Shown: in pieces, positions 11,501-21,844 of the stretch | How positions within the stretch are numbered: the first letter of the stretch is position 1 | How the letters are laid out: every line of letters begins with the position of its first letter | Origin: Rhizopus sp. PT2906 | Lineage: Eukaryota; Mucoromycota; Mucoromycetes; Mucorales; Rhizopodaceae | Reading direction: 5' to 3' | NCBI GenBank assembly: GCA_025529335.1 | Contig: JAMYHX010000229.1 | Span: forward strand, 1-63,292 | DNA length: 63,292 nt | Notes under the pieces: model-generated | The model's database searches: none | The model's input: only the letters and a program-made list of their open reading frames with translations | Told to the model about the DNA's origin: nothing | Translations under genes and position numbers: made by a program

Positions 11501-14009
11501 GCCCCTTGTACAGCCAACATTTGAGTTCTTCTTTGGAAGGAATCCCAATTATGCAGCATGTGAGAGAAGGATGTTGTTGCTCTCACAAGAATTTCTGCCT
11601 TTGGTGCACGCATGCAGTTAAAGATGCTGTCAATTTTTTCTGAGCTCGGTTCTTCAGGAATATGAACCATTTTTTCTTGATTTACAGAGATGCTTTTCAA
11701 GTATCTTCGTAAAAAGGAAGTCCATAGTGACTTTATTCTGTACTCAACTGTTATTTGAGGCTGCCAGCGCAAGATGAGCACAATGACCACACGCTCCTTT
11801 TTTTGGAAATTGTCTGCCGTTTCTGCTATATTTGCCGCCTGCAGGTTATTATTTGTTGCAGATTTGACTGTGGACTTGGAGTATTCATCAAATAAAGAGA
11901 CAGAGTGCAGTATAAAACCTTGCCGAAGTCTTGCCCGCATAAAATGCCAGCATTCTGTGGGTAGAAAATATTCTTTATATTTCAATAAACCCATATCTTC
12001 GTTAATAGGCGCCGCAAAGGGGTCCCAGGGGAATACTCTTTGATAAGCTAATTCGTTCCTAGCGACATTATGTGCTTCATCATTTACTTCCGATTCGACA
12101 CTATCACTCTTCTTGTTCTTTCTAACCATGAGTCGTGTCGTGTTCACCTTATCTAGGGAGATCTCATTTAAGAGTAGTTTGTGATGATAAAAATTGGGCG
12201 AGTTAGAAGGTGCGTTTGCTGTATCTTTCAATATCGGCAGACAGTCATCAGCAAACATAAAACTACCATTGGTAGCACTTGTTACAAATTGTAGTATTTC
12301 ATTATCAGGAATAAAACCAAAGTTTAATCCAGGGAAAAAGCTTGTTGCCTGTCCTATTTGAATGACACTGCATGAAACATCTTCGCTTGTTAGCTGACGA
12401 ATAGCCGTCTCATCAGCTACATTTGATTTCACGACACCGTCCGTGATCAATATGATCGACCGTTTACCCCGCTTGGGTACTAATTCTAATGCGAACAGAC
12501 CTGCACGCAATATATAAGATAGAGTACTTCCTGTCTTTCCAACTCCCCAAACATCTTTCTTATTATGATCCTTGGACGTTGATCGCTTATGTGATACTAT
12601 ACTAGAACTAGCAGCACTGGTAACAGAAGCTGTGGCGCTGGTCGTGTTGGGAGTAACGGACGTGTTGGCTGAAGGTATATTACCAAGTAATCCTGAAGAG
12701 TACCGTCGATGATGGGGCCGGTGATGGCTATGATGGCGATGATGACGGCTGTGGTGAGAAGGACTGCTTGAATTTTTGATATTGCTGCTTGCTTCAGACC
12801 TCTGTTGGTTAAATTCTTTGGTACTCGTTTGAGTTGTATTTTGCTTTGATGACTGCTGCTGTTGAGACTGTGAATCTCGTGTGGATATGCTGTAGCTTGA
12901 ACTTGTATTGTCTTCTACTGCCTGTGAGTGATCTCCCCGTACGTCAAGTTCATATCCTAACTTTGATCTTTTTATAGTCAACTTCTTTCTAAATTTGCCC
13001 AAATCCATTATAAAACCATCAATTGCATCATGTAATACTTTCAGCACACAAGATACGTTGCTTATTGACACTTGCACATTTTGGATTAATACTCGCATAG
13101 TAGGGTATTCCGCCAATATGGGTATCACATTCATGTTGGATCCAAACTGAGAGCACTCTGCGATAACGGTAATGTGGAGGGTATGTTCAATCTATAATAA
13201 AGTTAGATTATATAGTTGATCTACATATAATCATACCATTATAGGTGGACCATCTGTTATATCCAAAGAAAATGGCTGTACTAATCCCAGAATGACATTT
13301 TCTAGCCTATTCTATTTGTTTAGTTGTGTGATACAGGGTCACTATGAACCTACACTTCATATGCATTCTTCATCATCACTTTTCCAGTACTTGTTTCTAT
13401 AGTAGCTAAACTAGAGCTTAAATCAACCATAAAGACCATATGTTGCTCCTTTGTAATCGCTAGGAACTTTGTACGAGGCGTCAAGATATACATTTTGTTA
13501 TTTGTATCATTGTTAGCCAAAGGTAACAATTGACTAGAGATAACTGGTGGAGTCAATGTTCCTTCTGTAGCTGGAGATACTGCGACTGTGGTAGGAGGTG
13601 ATGTATAATAACCTTCTTTCGGTTCCTTCCGTTTCCTTTCCCAGATAGGTTTGGCGTTTCCTGAAAGATACAAGACTTGATACTCCTAATTTTGTTGTCA
13701 ACAAAAGGCAGTAGAACCACAAGAACAAGCTTACATTGTAATTACTTGTTGTTAAAGGACAAAAGAGATGCTCTAAAAGCCATAAGGAGATTTCATTACG
13801 GGTGGTATATAAGCTGGTATTTCGCAGTAGTATTGCAGTTCTTGCTTCGATAACCTAGAAAATGGTTCAGCTTTTTATGACTAGACAGAGTAGTTAAGGA
13901 ACCTTTGTATCAGCCGAGAAAGGCAACGCGCTTTGTTGATTATGACTAAAGTATAACTGATGAGAGAAATGTGATAATAGTAGTAAAAGTACTTTAGGTA
14001 CCTTTCCAT
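2588..14009 (-). CDS. SZT2: SZT2-like protein (KICSTOR scaffold homologue), 3,652 aa
   Basis: Ten exons: 14009-14002, 13945-13903, 13854-13735, 13685-13354, 13306-13237, 13191-10492, 10436-8437, 8383-7607, 7547-3086, 3034-2588. Introns are 45-59 nt and all phases match. In animals SZT2 is the large scaffold of KICSTOR, which recruits GATOR1 to the lysosome so that TORC1 responds to amino acids. Colinear matches to the animal protein as I remember it: an N-terminal TPRTKFLAITKEQH segment (compare VPSTRVTFLAWQYR), an ILITDGV strand of a vWA-like fold near residue 435, TEVWVEP near 1130, LLQHLHDSRIC near 2010, FVPGQFKCDIV near 2050, and an RNPTTRLSRADVDFI segment. Length is close to the animal protein (about 3,400). 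Fungus-specific Ser/His-rich inserts lie around residues 290-410. The first coding exon (8 nt) is the weakest part of the model. Family assignment is strong; function in the fungus is inferred. Confidence 0.9.
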
Positions 14010-14800
14010 CAACAAGCAATAGCTGGTTGTGTGAATTAAGAATGAAGAAGGGGTATACAACAAAGTAAAAGAAATACAGTGAATCGGATTAAGAAATCGT
14101 AGTCGTAGTTAATATTTATTGAGCATACAATCATTATACAACAACTGCTATTTCATCAAAGCGTCTTGCCAAGAAGGATTTACATAGTGTTCGTCTGCTT
14201 CATTCCTTAATTTAGCATCGGAAGGCGAACCAAAGATCATTTCCTTTTGCAATATTAATCATAATCTTTGATTCTTTAGTTATCAAAACATAAGTAGGAA
14301 ATACACAGCAGTAAAGAAATATTCAGCAAAAAAGAGATAAAATAGAATAACTTTGAAAAGTAAGAATACAATAAATCAATGATGTGGGCTTACATACGAA
14401 ATACAGTGATTATATTACGTCAAGAGTGACATCCTTTTTAAAAGTAGAGAAATAGGACACATTCTCGTTTCTTTTATAAAGAAAAAAAAAAAAAAAAAGA
14501 TAAAGCTCATTTTATGCAGAATAAAGAAAAAAGATTTATATAAAAATTGTGTACGTCATTCAGATGTAATATGAACAATGCAGTAAAGATAACAAGTCTT
14601 AAGCATAGACAAAAAGAGTTCTAGTGTTTATTAGGGGTACAGGTGTCATATACCAGGTTATGTTACTCTCGTGATACAAAGGATACGATTATAAGCACAG
14701 ACAGCTGCATTTCACATGTTTAAAAAAAAAATGAATTAAAATCTCTTCACTTTTTTTATATTTTAATTCTTTTTCTTTTTCTTTTGTTAAAATATAAAAA
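14010..14800. promoter_or_regulatory. Shared upstream region of SZT2-like and Vip1-like genes
   Basis: Head-to-head spacer of 791 bp. It contains A-rich tracts (for example a run of A at 14482-14499) and a pyrimidine-rich stretch just before 14801. No specific operator recognised and no coding signal. Confidence 0.5.
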
Positions 14801-15924
14801 ATGTCAAACAAGTGGTCTATTGCTGTAAGTAGTAAAGAGGTACATCATCACGCGTTATTCACTCCCCTTCTTTAAAGATTCCCGAAACACCTTCTCCAAA
14901 CTATGTTATTGTGAAGAACATCTCACTTCAATCTACTGAACAAACAGGTAAGCATATGATATTCACTTGGTGACGAAAGGTTATTCATATTTGATATTCA
15001 GTCAAGGAGTTCTTTTTATTCTGTGGTAAAATCAAAGAGTTTGAGTTAAAGATGTATGTTTAAATCACACACATGTTTTGCATATATTTAACATGTTGTT
15101 TAGTGATCAAGATGACGATAAGCATCAAATTGCCTTAATTCATTTTGAACGTGAATCTGCTGCTAAAACCGCTACTCTCTTGAGCAATGGTAATCGTACC
15201 AAACTATATGTCATAAAGATAAATTAACATATAATATTTCTTATTAGCCTTAATCGATGACAGTCATATCGTCGCTTCTCCTTACTTTGATATTCCTGCT
15301 TCTGAAAACGAAAAGGCTGTTGATGCAACTGAACACGATGAAACACAAGAAACAAAACCTAAATCACGTATTGCTGCTGAAATTTTAGCAAATGGTTACA
15401 TGCTTCAAGATCACGTCGTTGCCAAAGGACTTGAATACGACAACAAGTATAACCTCTCTTCGCGTTTGACTGGTTTCTTGAACACCTTACAAACAAATGG
15501 TATTTTTTTTTATTTCTCTTACAAAATAATGATGATGTATATGTTACCTAACCTTAACTATGTTTTTAGTCAAACAATTCGATGAAAAGTATCGTATCTG
15601 GGACAACGTCATGAACATTGACCAAAAATACAAGATCAGTGAAAAGGCACAAAATGCAGCTCAAACCGCCCAACACCGAGCCCAAGCTGCTCTTCAGACC
15701 CCTACAGGTCAAAAGGTTCACGAGCTTGCCAATCAAACATTAGCTCAAATTGCTGCTGTTCATTATGAAGCCAAGAAGATTCAGGTAAGAAAAAGTTGAA
15801 TGAGCATGAAACACTTGGACCCGCTTTATCTAAAATTGGTATACCATGTTCATAGGGTGAAAAGTTAAAGAGCAATCATCCCGAATCAACTTCTGCTACT
15901 GCTGAAAAGCCTGCTGCACAATAA
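14801..15924 (+). CDS. RRM protein of the Vip1/BPA1 type
   Basis: Seven exons (14801-14824, 14878-14947, 15002-15053, 15104-15189, 15248-15499, 15570-15784, 15856-15924) give 255 residues. Residues about 15-85 form an RNA-recognition motif: VIVKNIS (RNP2-like) and HQIALIHFE (RNP1-like), followed by LIDDSHIVASPY. The RNP aromatic residues are weak, as in the Vip1 family, so RNA binding is not assured. The C-terminal half is helical and Ala/Gln-rich (KAQNAAQTAQHRAQAALQ, then TLAQIAAVHYEAKKIQ). This matches the architecture of Schizosaccharomyces Vip1 and plant BPA1-like proteins, whose molecular role is poorly defined. The N-terminal exon is only eight codons (MSNKWSIA) and is supported by consistent intron phase. 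Confidence 0.8.
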
Positions 15925-17159
15925 TCTCTCGAGTATTCGCTTTTTTTTTCTTTACTGTAATAAAAACATAGGCTGTTAATGATTCTATTAAATTTTGTGG
16001 AAACATATGACGTTCTGTAAAACGCGGAACAAAAAGAACAGTCCGTATCACTTGTCGCGTTTGAAGTCATTGTTTATCTTGGCCATGTTGCTGGGAAGAC
16101 AGCTGAGAGGATCTTCTTTACATTCTCCAAGCTTGCACCTACTGTGAGGTTTGAAAAACTTTTGGAACTAAACAGCTGCTGCTGCTTTTTTTTTTTTTTT
16201 TTTTTTTTTGGTGGCATTGTTATTGTGGGTAGTATGTGCAACAATCGTCATGACCCCATTTTAGATTATTGTGCAGCTGTTGAGTTTCCAATAGTTACAT
16301 CGGCCACAGCTTTCGTTTACATTGATGCATTGCAAAAGGTCCTATTCGTACTACTGAGGCTTCGAGTGAATGCTTTGGTTTTTGTCTTGTTTAGTAGTGA
16401 AGCCGTGGGATCCTGTTGAATCAAATAGAGTTTTGTTAATGAACACAAAAAGGTAATACGAGAACAGGGCAAATAAATTTGAAAGATGTAGTACTCCAAG
16501 TGTGGCTACACGTTTTAGCTTAGGACTGCGTCATCTTCCTATTGGTGTTAGAAGGCAGCTTAAACAGCAACCCCTGATAGTAAGGTCATACATCACTCTT
16601 TGTAAAGCGAAGAAGAAGTCCTGATAAAGTTTACATTCCCGTGTATTTTCTAATCTTTGTGCAATGTAGACCAAGGACCTAAATGCAAGCTTCTTTTGTT
16701 TTTACTTAATTGCTATCTTTTCCTTTATGATAGATTTCATTTCAACTGTTATTAGTGTCTTTCCTTTGCTTCTGTCAACTCTTCGAATTAAGTTGCTTTT
16801 TGCTTTGGTGCTACTGACAAATAAGGACAGAAAAAGAAAGATGTTAAAAAGGTATGCATAAACGAGTAAAGGACACTACATGTTAGTATGGCTATCATGT
16901 GATTTCAAGATGAGTAAAACAATCATTTGTCCCTGGATTCCTTTTTTCTTATCCACTCACAAAAAAAATATTTAACATAGAATGTATACGAGAGAAGTTG
17001 TTATGATAATCAGTTTATAAACTTAGTTATTTGGCAATTGCTAAAAGTTGTTTTTTTTTTTCATTTACAAAAGAGAATCAAACTTCTTCATGTTTATTAT
17101 TTAAATAAGCACATCTATAATATACACCAACGTTTATGTATTCTTGATTAAAGTGAGTT
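15925..17159. other. Intergenic, 1.2 kb between convergent genes
   Basis: Holds a long poly-T run at about 16186-16209 and other T tracts. Open frames here are short, composition-driven and have no recognisable protein character. No tRNA-like box pair found by eye. Confidence 0.5.
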
Positions 17160-18056
17160 TTATGCATTTGGTTTATAAGAAGAAGAGTAGGGAGGCAATT
17201 GTGCACCCGTTTCTATAGCTTCCATATTATCAACTCTAGATTGTTCATTTGGGAAAAAGTTTGGAATAAGGCCAAATACCACAAAGCAGATGGCTGTCAT
17301 TAGTGGATCAAATACATAAAATGCCCATTCGTTCGAAAGTTGTTGTCCAACAGCAATAAAGCCATATTGAGCAATACGATACGCATTTCTAACGATCAAT
17401 GCTGATGTAGTAATGTAAAGCACGAGTATTGCTTTTCGCTTGGGATTGTATTGCCCTAATACATGGTAGTCAAACTTTGGATTGGAGTGAACATGGTTCA
17501 AGATAAAGGCATAGCATATGAGAATGATAAGTTGAAATGCAAGGCCAAAGAACAATAGTACGAGGGCAGCGGTTCTTGATGAAGCGTTAATGACTAATCC
17601 ACCACCAGTGGCTTGTAAGATGGCAGCGACAAGCGTGCTTGCAGTAAAAATCTTCGATATTATATCAGGTTTGTAGTAGAACTTTTCACTTTGTATATTG
17701 GCTAGTTTGATGATATGAACTAAACAGCTGTAGTTGGCCAGTGACAAAAGATTGGACGGGATGAGTAAAAAGATTGACATGGCAATAAATGTCCCTGTCT
17801 CTGGATTATTAATAACTTGCAATCGTAAGGCAAAAGCAACAAGTTCAAAGATAGCCAACGTGGGAACCCTTATCATGAATTTAGGAGTACCTGGACGTCG
17901 TCGTATACTGTGCATCAAGTAGAGAAACAATACAACAAAGACAGCTATTCCAACACAGGCAAGTGGACGAGAAGGCATATAGTGGAACATCGCATGGAGT
18001 ATATAGTCTTTTTCTTGATCGGCCAACATTGGATTGGTATTATTGTTAGATGACAT
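17160..18056 (-). CDS. RTA1-like seven-transmembrane protein
   Basis: Single-exon frame of 298 residues. Seven hydrophobic segments are visible, beginning with PLACVGIAVFVVLFLYLMHSI and ending with DPLMTAICFVVFGLIPNFF, with an extracellular-type N terminus and a polar C tail (PPYSSSYKPNA). The pattern, with NPKRKAILVLYITTSALIVRNAYR before TM6 and WAFYVFDPLMT before TM7, is that of the RTA1/RSB1/RTM1 family, fungal membrane proteins linked to resistance to toxic lipids and sterol drugs and to phytosphingosine export. Substrate and direction of transport cannot be read from sequence. It converges on the Vip1-like gene across 1.2 kb. Its upstream region carries a dyad and an imperfect 22-bp repeat (18161-18243) that could be regulatory. 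Confidence 0.85.
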   Translation of the reverse strand: MSSNNNTNPMLADQEKDYILHAMFHYMPSRPLACVGIAVFVVLFLYLMHSIRRRPGTPKFMIRVPTLAIFELVAFALRLQVINNPETGTFIAMSIFLLIPSNLLSLANYSCLVHIIKLANIQSEKFYYKPDIISKIFTASTLVAAILQATGGGLVINASSRTAALVLLFFGLAFQLIILICYAFILNHVHSNPKFDYHVLGQYNPKRKAILVLYITTSALIVRNAYRIAQYGFIAVGQQLSNEWAFYVFDPLMTAICFVVFGLIPNFFPNEQSRVDNMEAIETGAQLPPYSSSYKPNA

Positions 18057-18160
18057 GTTTTATAAAATAAATAAAGGGAAGGGAACAATCTTTGATCTGT
18101 CTATTTATATGATAACCATTGCCTTGGCGTTTGTTACACCATGCGCCTTTAAGTGAACAA

Positions 18161-18243
18161 ATATGGTATAATTTCCCCGAAGCAATTCACGCTCAGTTAG
18201 TAAACGCCACATTTATACCAGAAATGGTATATATTCACCGAAG
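18161..18243. repeat. Imperfect 22-bp direct repeat with a dyad upstream of the RTA1-like gene
   Basis: Units at 18161-18182 and 18222-18243 match at 18 of 22 positions (core ATGGTATA...TTC.CCGAAG). The second unit overlaps an inverted repeat, TATACC at 18214-18219 and GGTATA at 18226-18231, with a 6-bp spacer. It lies 105-187 bp upstream of the RTA1-like start codon, so a transcription-factor binding role is possible but untested. Confidence 0.5.
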
Positions 18244-18671
18244 ATCCAAAATGAAGTAGGAGTACAGCTATTTTACTGTCAAGCATTATGTATAGATTGT
18301 ATTATAAAATTGAAAATAATGTAACACCATAGTGTTTTTACTGCGAAAAAGCTGAGCCTCTATCCTCAAATGTCACCCACAAACAAAGGAAAGTTCTGAG
18401 CATTCAGCAATGTAGCACGCCGTGAGCTTAAAGAAATTCCAGAAACCCGACTACGTTCTTTCTGTGAAGCGCGTTACTGGTAGTTTCGTGATCTTGTAAC
18501 ACTCCCAAAGCATACGTAGCAGGTAGGTCTTTTTTAAAAATGAAAGACCATTCCCGTTCTCTTCTTGGTTTGTATTGATTGTTATTTGTAATGACAACCA
18601 ACATCATCTATATCAAAAATATGTAGTGGGAAAAGCTCTCCAAAGAAGCACCGTAGTTCAGACCTCCTTTT
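18244..18671. other. Intergenic between RTA1-like promoter and MSS1 3' end
   Basis: AT-rich. A short coding-like run on the plus strand (about 18415-18510, reading RELKEIPETRLRSFCEARYW before a TAG) may be a fragment of an old gene; otherwise nothing recognised. Confidence 0.4.
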
Positions 18672-20483
18672 TTATTTTCCAATACAAAACTGCCCAAACA
18701 AAACATCAAGTACTTTTTCTACATCTATGCGCCCTGTAACTCGGCCTAACGCATTTGCTGCTAGCCTTAGTTCTTCAGCTGATAGAACGAGCTCTTCTGT
18801 AGGCATATCTTTAACAATTAATCATGGTTAACATCATTTTATATAGTCTAACTTACTATAGCTTACCTAAGAAAGCTTTTAGAGAACGAGCACACTCTTC
18901 AAGGTGTTCTCTATGCCGTGCTTGTGTAATCAATACAGGATTATCTAAAGCCGAGTCAAATCTACAAAGACATGAGATGTGGCTCATTATGATCTTTAGC
19001 TTTTAATACCTGGATTTGAGTACGTTTAGTAATTCTGCCAAAAACCTATCAACGCCTAGGCCTGTCTTGCAGCTCATTGTCCATATATTTTTAGATTTCA
19101 CTTTAGCCCTGATTCTCTCTGACAGATCAAGGAGCTCTTGCTGAGAAACTGCATCTTCTTTATTCAATATAACATAAGTGTTGTCATCAATTAATTGTTC
19201 AACCATAGGGTCAATCGATTCTCCTTGTTCTGCTGACAGCATACAAATCTTTATATCTGAAATGTCGATTCTAATAATACATCGTTATTTATTATACAAT
19301 AATGAATACTTTCTTTATTACCTAGCTTTTGCCCTTTTAATTCCTTCCATTTCTATAACATCGGATGACTCTCTTAAACCTGCTGTGTCGCATAGAACAA
19401 CAGGAAATCCTGCTAGATCAAGCTTAACTTCGACAATATCTCTTGTTGTGCCTGGTATATTTGAGACAATGGCCGCTTCTCGCTTGGTAAGTCTATTCAA
19501 AAGAGTGCTCTTTCCTGCGTTCGGTGGACCCATAATAGCCACATGAATACCGCTGCGAACAATCTCACCTATGTGGCTATCATCTAAGTGTTTGGATATT
19601 GATGTATATAATTGTCTAACATCTCTAATAACTAATAACGTTCAGCTGTACATTCAAACCATGTTTTTTCTGCTTACCTTCATCCATAACACCTTCTTCT
19701 ATATTTTCATCTTCTCCAAAATCTATCACCGCCTCTGTCTTGGCCATACAGTGAATTATTTCCTGTCTCCACTTTTCATAAGGTACTCTAAGTCCGCCCT
19801 TTTAGATAAAATGAATGGTCTACGCCTATGTAATCACTTTCCATCCTACCTCAGCCTGTTGTAAGGCAAGTTTTCTTTGTAATTCTGTTTCGGCGTTCAA
19901 GAGGTCTGCCAACCCTTCTAATTCAGTAAGATCCAGCTTGTTATTATCGAAGGCTCTATTTTATGTCAACTAGGGCGCATAAATGACACTTGACTGATCT
20001 ACCTTACCTCCTTGCAAATTCACCTTGCTCTGCCATCCTAAAGTCCTCTATTTCGCGTAATGCCTCCAAGACGCCTTTGACAACAGCGTTTCCTCCGTGA
20101 ATTTGTAATTCGACCGAGTCTTCTCCTGTGAAGCTGCGAGGTCCAGGAAACCACAAGATCAAGCCACGATCGAGAACTTGACCTGTCTTTGGATGTCTTA
20201 TGCGTCTGAAATGGGCCATTCTAGGTTCAACTGGGCTTGTTGTCATTTTTTCTATAACCTTTTTTTCATAGGAAAAGCTTGTCAGTGCTGTCTGTCATAT
20301 ATATATATATATATATCTTGAGCCTTTTACTCTTTTGGCGTTTTTTCCAGATACTCGAATGACAGCAACACCAGCTTTCCCTGGTGAAGTGGATAACGCA
20401 TATATCGTCTCTGGTCTACAAAGCGTAGTTACATTGCAAGCATGATGTAGTCTTTTAAATAGAAATGAAGAAAATCTGTGCAT
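18672..20483 (-). CDS. MSS1: Mitochondrial tRNA-modifying GTPase, MnmE/MSS1/GTPBP3 family
   Basis: Eight exons (20483-20331, 20258-20008, 19955-19850, 19798-19678, 19622-19322, 19270-19010, 18961-18867, 18808-18672) give 474 residues. The family, with MTO1/MnmG, modifies the wobble uridine (U34) of certain mitochondrial tRNAs. The N-terminal folate-binding domain starts after a basic presequence-like segment (MHRFSSFLFKRLHHA) with ETIYALSTSPGKAGVAVIRV. The helical domain has KLDLTELEGLADLLNAETE, and the G domain at about 235-385 has GPPNAGKST (G1), PGTTRD (G2), DTAG (G3) and NKED (G4). The C terminus is FCIGK, the conserved C-[IL]-G-K ending with the catalytic Cys. Intron 1 contains an AT microsatellite. 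The start is 92 bp from the divergent GTPBP8-like start. Confidence 0.95.
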
Positions 20484-20575
20484 GTCGAAAAGTACAAGAA
20501 GAAAGAAAAAAAAAAAAAAGAAATGCAATACCCGGTCACCCTTTTTCTCTTTTTCTTTTACAAAACATAGATCAG
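20484..20575. promoter_or_regulatory. Bidirectional promoter of two mitochondrial GTPase genes
   Basis: Only 92 bp separate the start codons of the MSS1-like (minus) and EngB-like (plus) genes. The stretch is purine-rich then pyrimidine-rich (AAAGAAAAA..., CTTTTTCTCTTTTTC) with a CCCGGTCACC element in the middle (about 20531-20540). Shared control is inferred from spacing alone. Confidence 0.6.
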
Positions 20576-21758
20576 ATGCAAAGTTGTTATAGATTAGCGT
20601 CTCTCGTGTCAAGATCAACTCTTTTAAAGTTAAAACCAACCACTTCTTCACTTTGTCAGTTCAGATCACTAACCAAAGCGACGACTGAGAGTACAAAGCA
20701 GCTTTCTAATCGTCAAAAGTTTAAGCAGCTTCAACCATCACCTAGACTATATGAGAAACTTGAAAACTTGGGATTTGGAGCCTTGTTAAGAACAAAGCGG
20801 TATGCTGCAGTTTATAAACAAAGAGAAAGGCAAAAGCAAGAAAAGAGCGATATTGTGCCTGAAACAAAATACTCGGTAAAATATAAAAAGGATATATGCA
20901 TGTAGATATGGTCTGATTAACATATACGTAGTTTCCTCTTTTATCGTTTTTTGCTGGAGCAAAGGTTCCTTCATCTATTCCTCCAGAGTCTCTTGATGAA
21001 ATAGCCTTTGTTGGTAAGTTTGTGATAATGTAAACAAAAGAAAAAAAAAAAAAGAAGCTTACATATTAAAAAAGGAAGGTCCAATGTCGGTAAATCGAGT
21101 TTATTAAACAGTTTGGCAGAAACAACTATTGTGCGTACATCAGATAAGCCAGGACTTACACAGCAGTTGAATTTCTTTAATGTTGGTAAATTATTTCACA
21201 TGGTTGATATGCCAGGTTATGGCTTTGCTTTTGCAGATGAGCAAGATCGAGTCAAATGGAGGGATCTGGTAAGGACAAGGCATCATATGCACACCGTTAG
21301 TCAAAGACTGATACTGTGTAGATGGAAACATATATTTCTACTAGAAAGACTCTTAAGCGCGTGTTTGTTGTCATTGATGCTAGACATGGTTTAAAAGTTG
21401 CCGACAAAGAGTTCCTCAACATGCTAAACAGGTAATAGTAACCGAGACTTGTGTATAGACCCTTTATTCATCTCATTGTAGTAAACGCGTGAAATTCCAG
21501 ATTGTCTTGACAAAGTGTGATCTTGTCGTTTTACCAGACCTTGCAAGACGAATTATGGTTGTGGAAGACGATATAAAGCAAATGCGTAATGCTGTCAAGA
21601 GTGTTGTGGTTGTCAGCTCTAAAACATCTGCAGGCATAAATCAGTTTAGAAAAGAGATTTTATTCTTGATGAACCATCTTAAGCCTAGAGAATTTTATGA
21701 AGCAATTGAAGAAAAGAAGATTGAAAAACAAACAAAAAAGAAAAGTGACAGACGCTAA
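20576..21758 (+). CDS. Mitochondrial EngB-type GTPase, GTPBP8-like
   Basis: Five exons (20576-20875, 20932-21013, 21075-21268, 21322-21431, 21482-21758) give 320 residues. The EngB/YihA (YsxC) family assists large ribosomal subunit assembly in bacteria; GTPBP8 is the mitochondrial counterpart. An N-terminal basic, Ser-rich stretch (SCYRLASLVSRSTLLKLK) fits a matrix-targeting presequence. G motifs: GRSNVGKSS (G1) at about 128, KPGLTQQLNFF (G2, the EngB switch signature), DMPGYGFA (G3), TKCD (G4), SSKTSAG (G5). The tail is Lys-rich. The ATG at 20576 was preferred over an in-frame extension upstream because that extension runs antisense through the MSS1 start and adds a poly-Lys run. Converges on ADA3 with 86 bp between stops. 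Confidence 0.92.
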
Positions 21759-21844
21759 TAAAAACATGTAAATAAAAACTACTTGGACTTTATGACGACA
21801 ATATATATATATATATGTATATTTATACATTTTAACGAGAATGA

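Noticed and set aside
13881..14063. Separate small gene ahead of SZT2
   Set aside because: Its Met-Glu pair supplies the first coding exon of the SZT2 model, and the rest is intron.
16144..16419. 91-codon frame with a poly-Phe run
   Set aside because: It arises from a long T tract and shows no conserved segment or plausible start context.
20465..20575. N-terminal extension of the GTPBP8-like protein (Lys-rich)
   Set aside because: It overlaps the MSS1 start codon in antisense and is driven by a poly-A run; the ATG at 20576 gives a proper presequence-like start.
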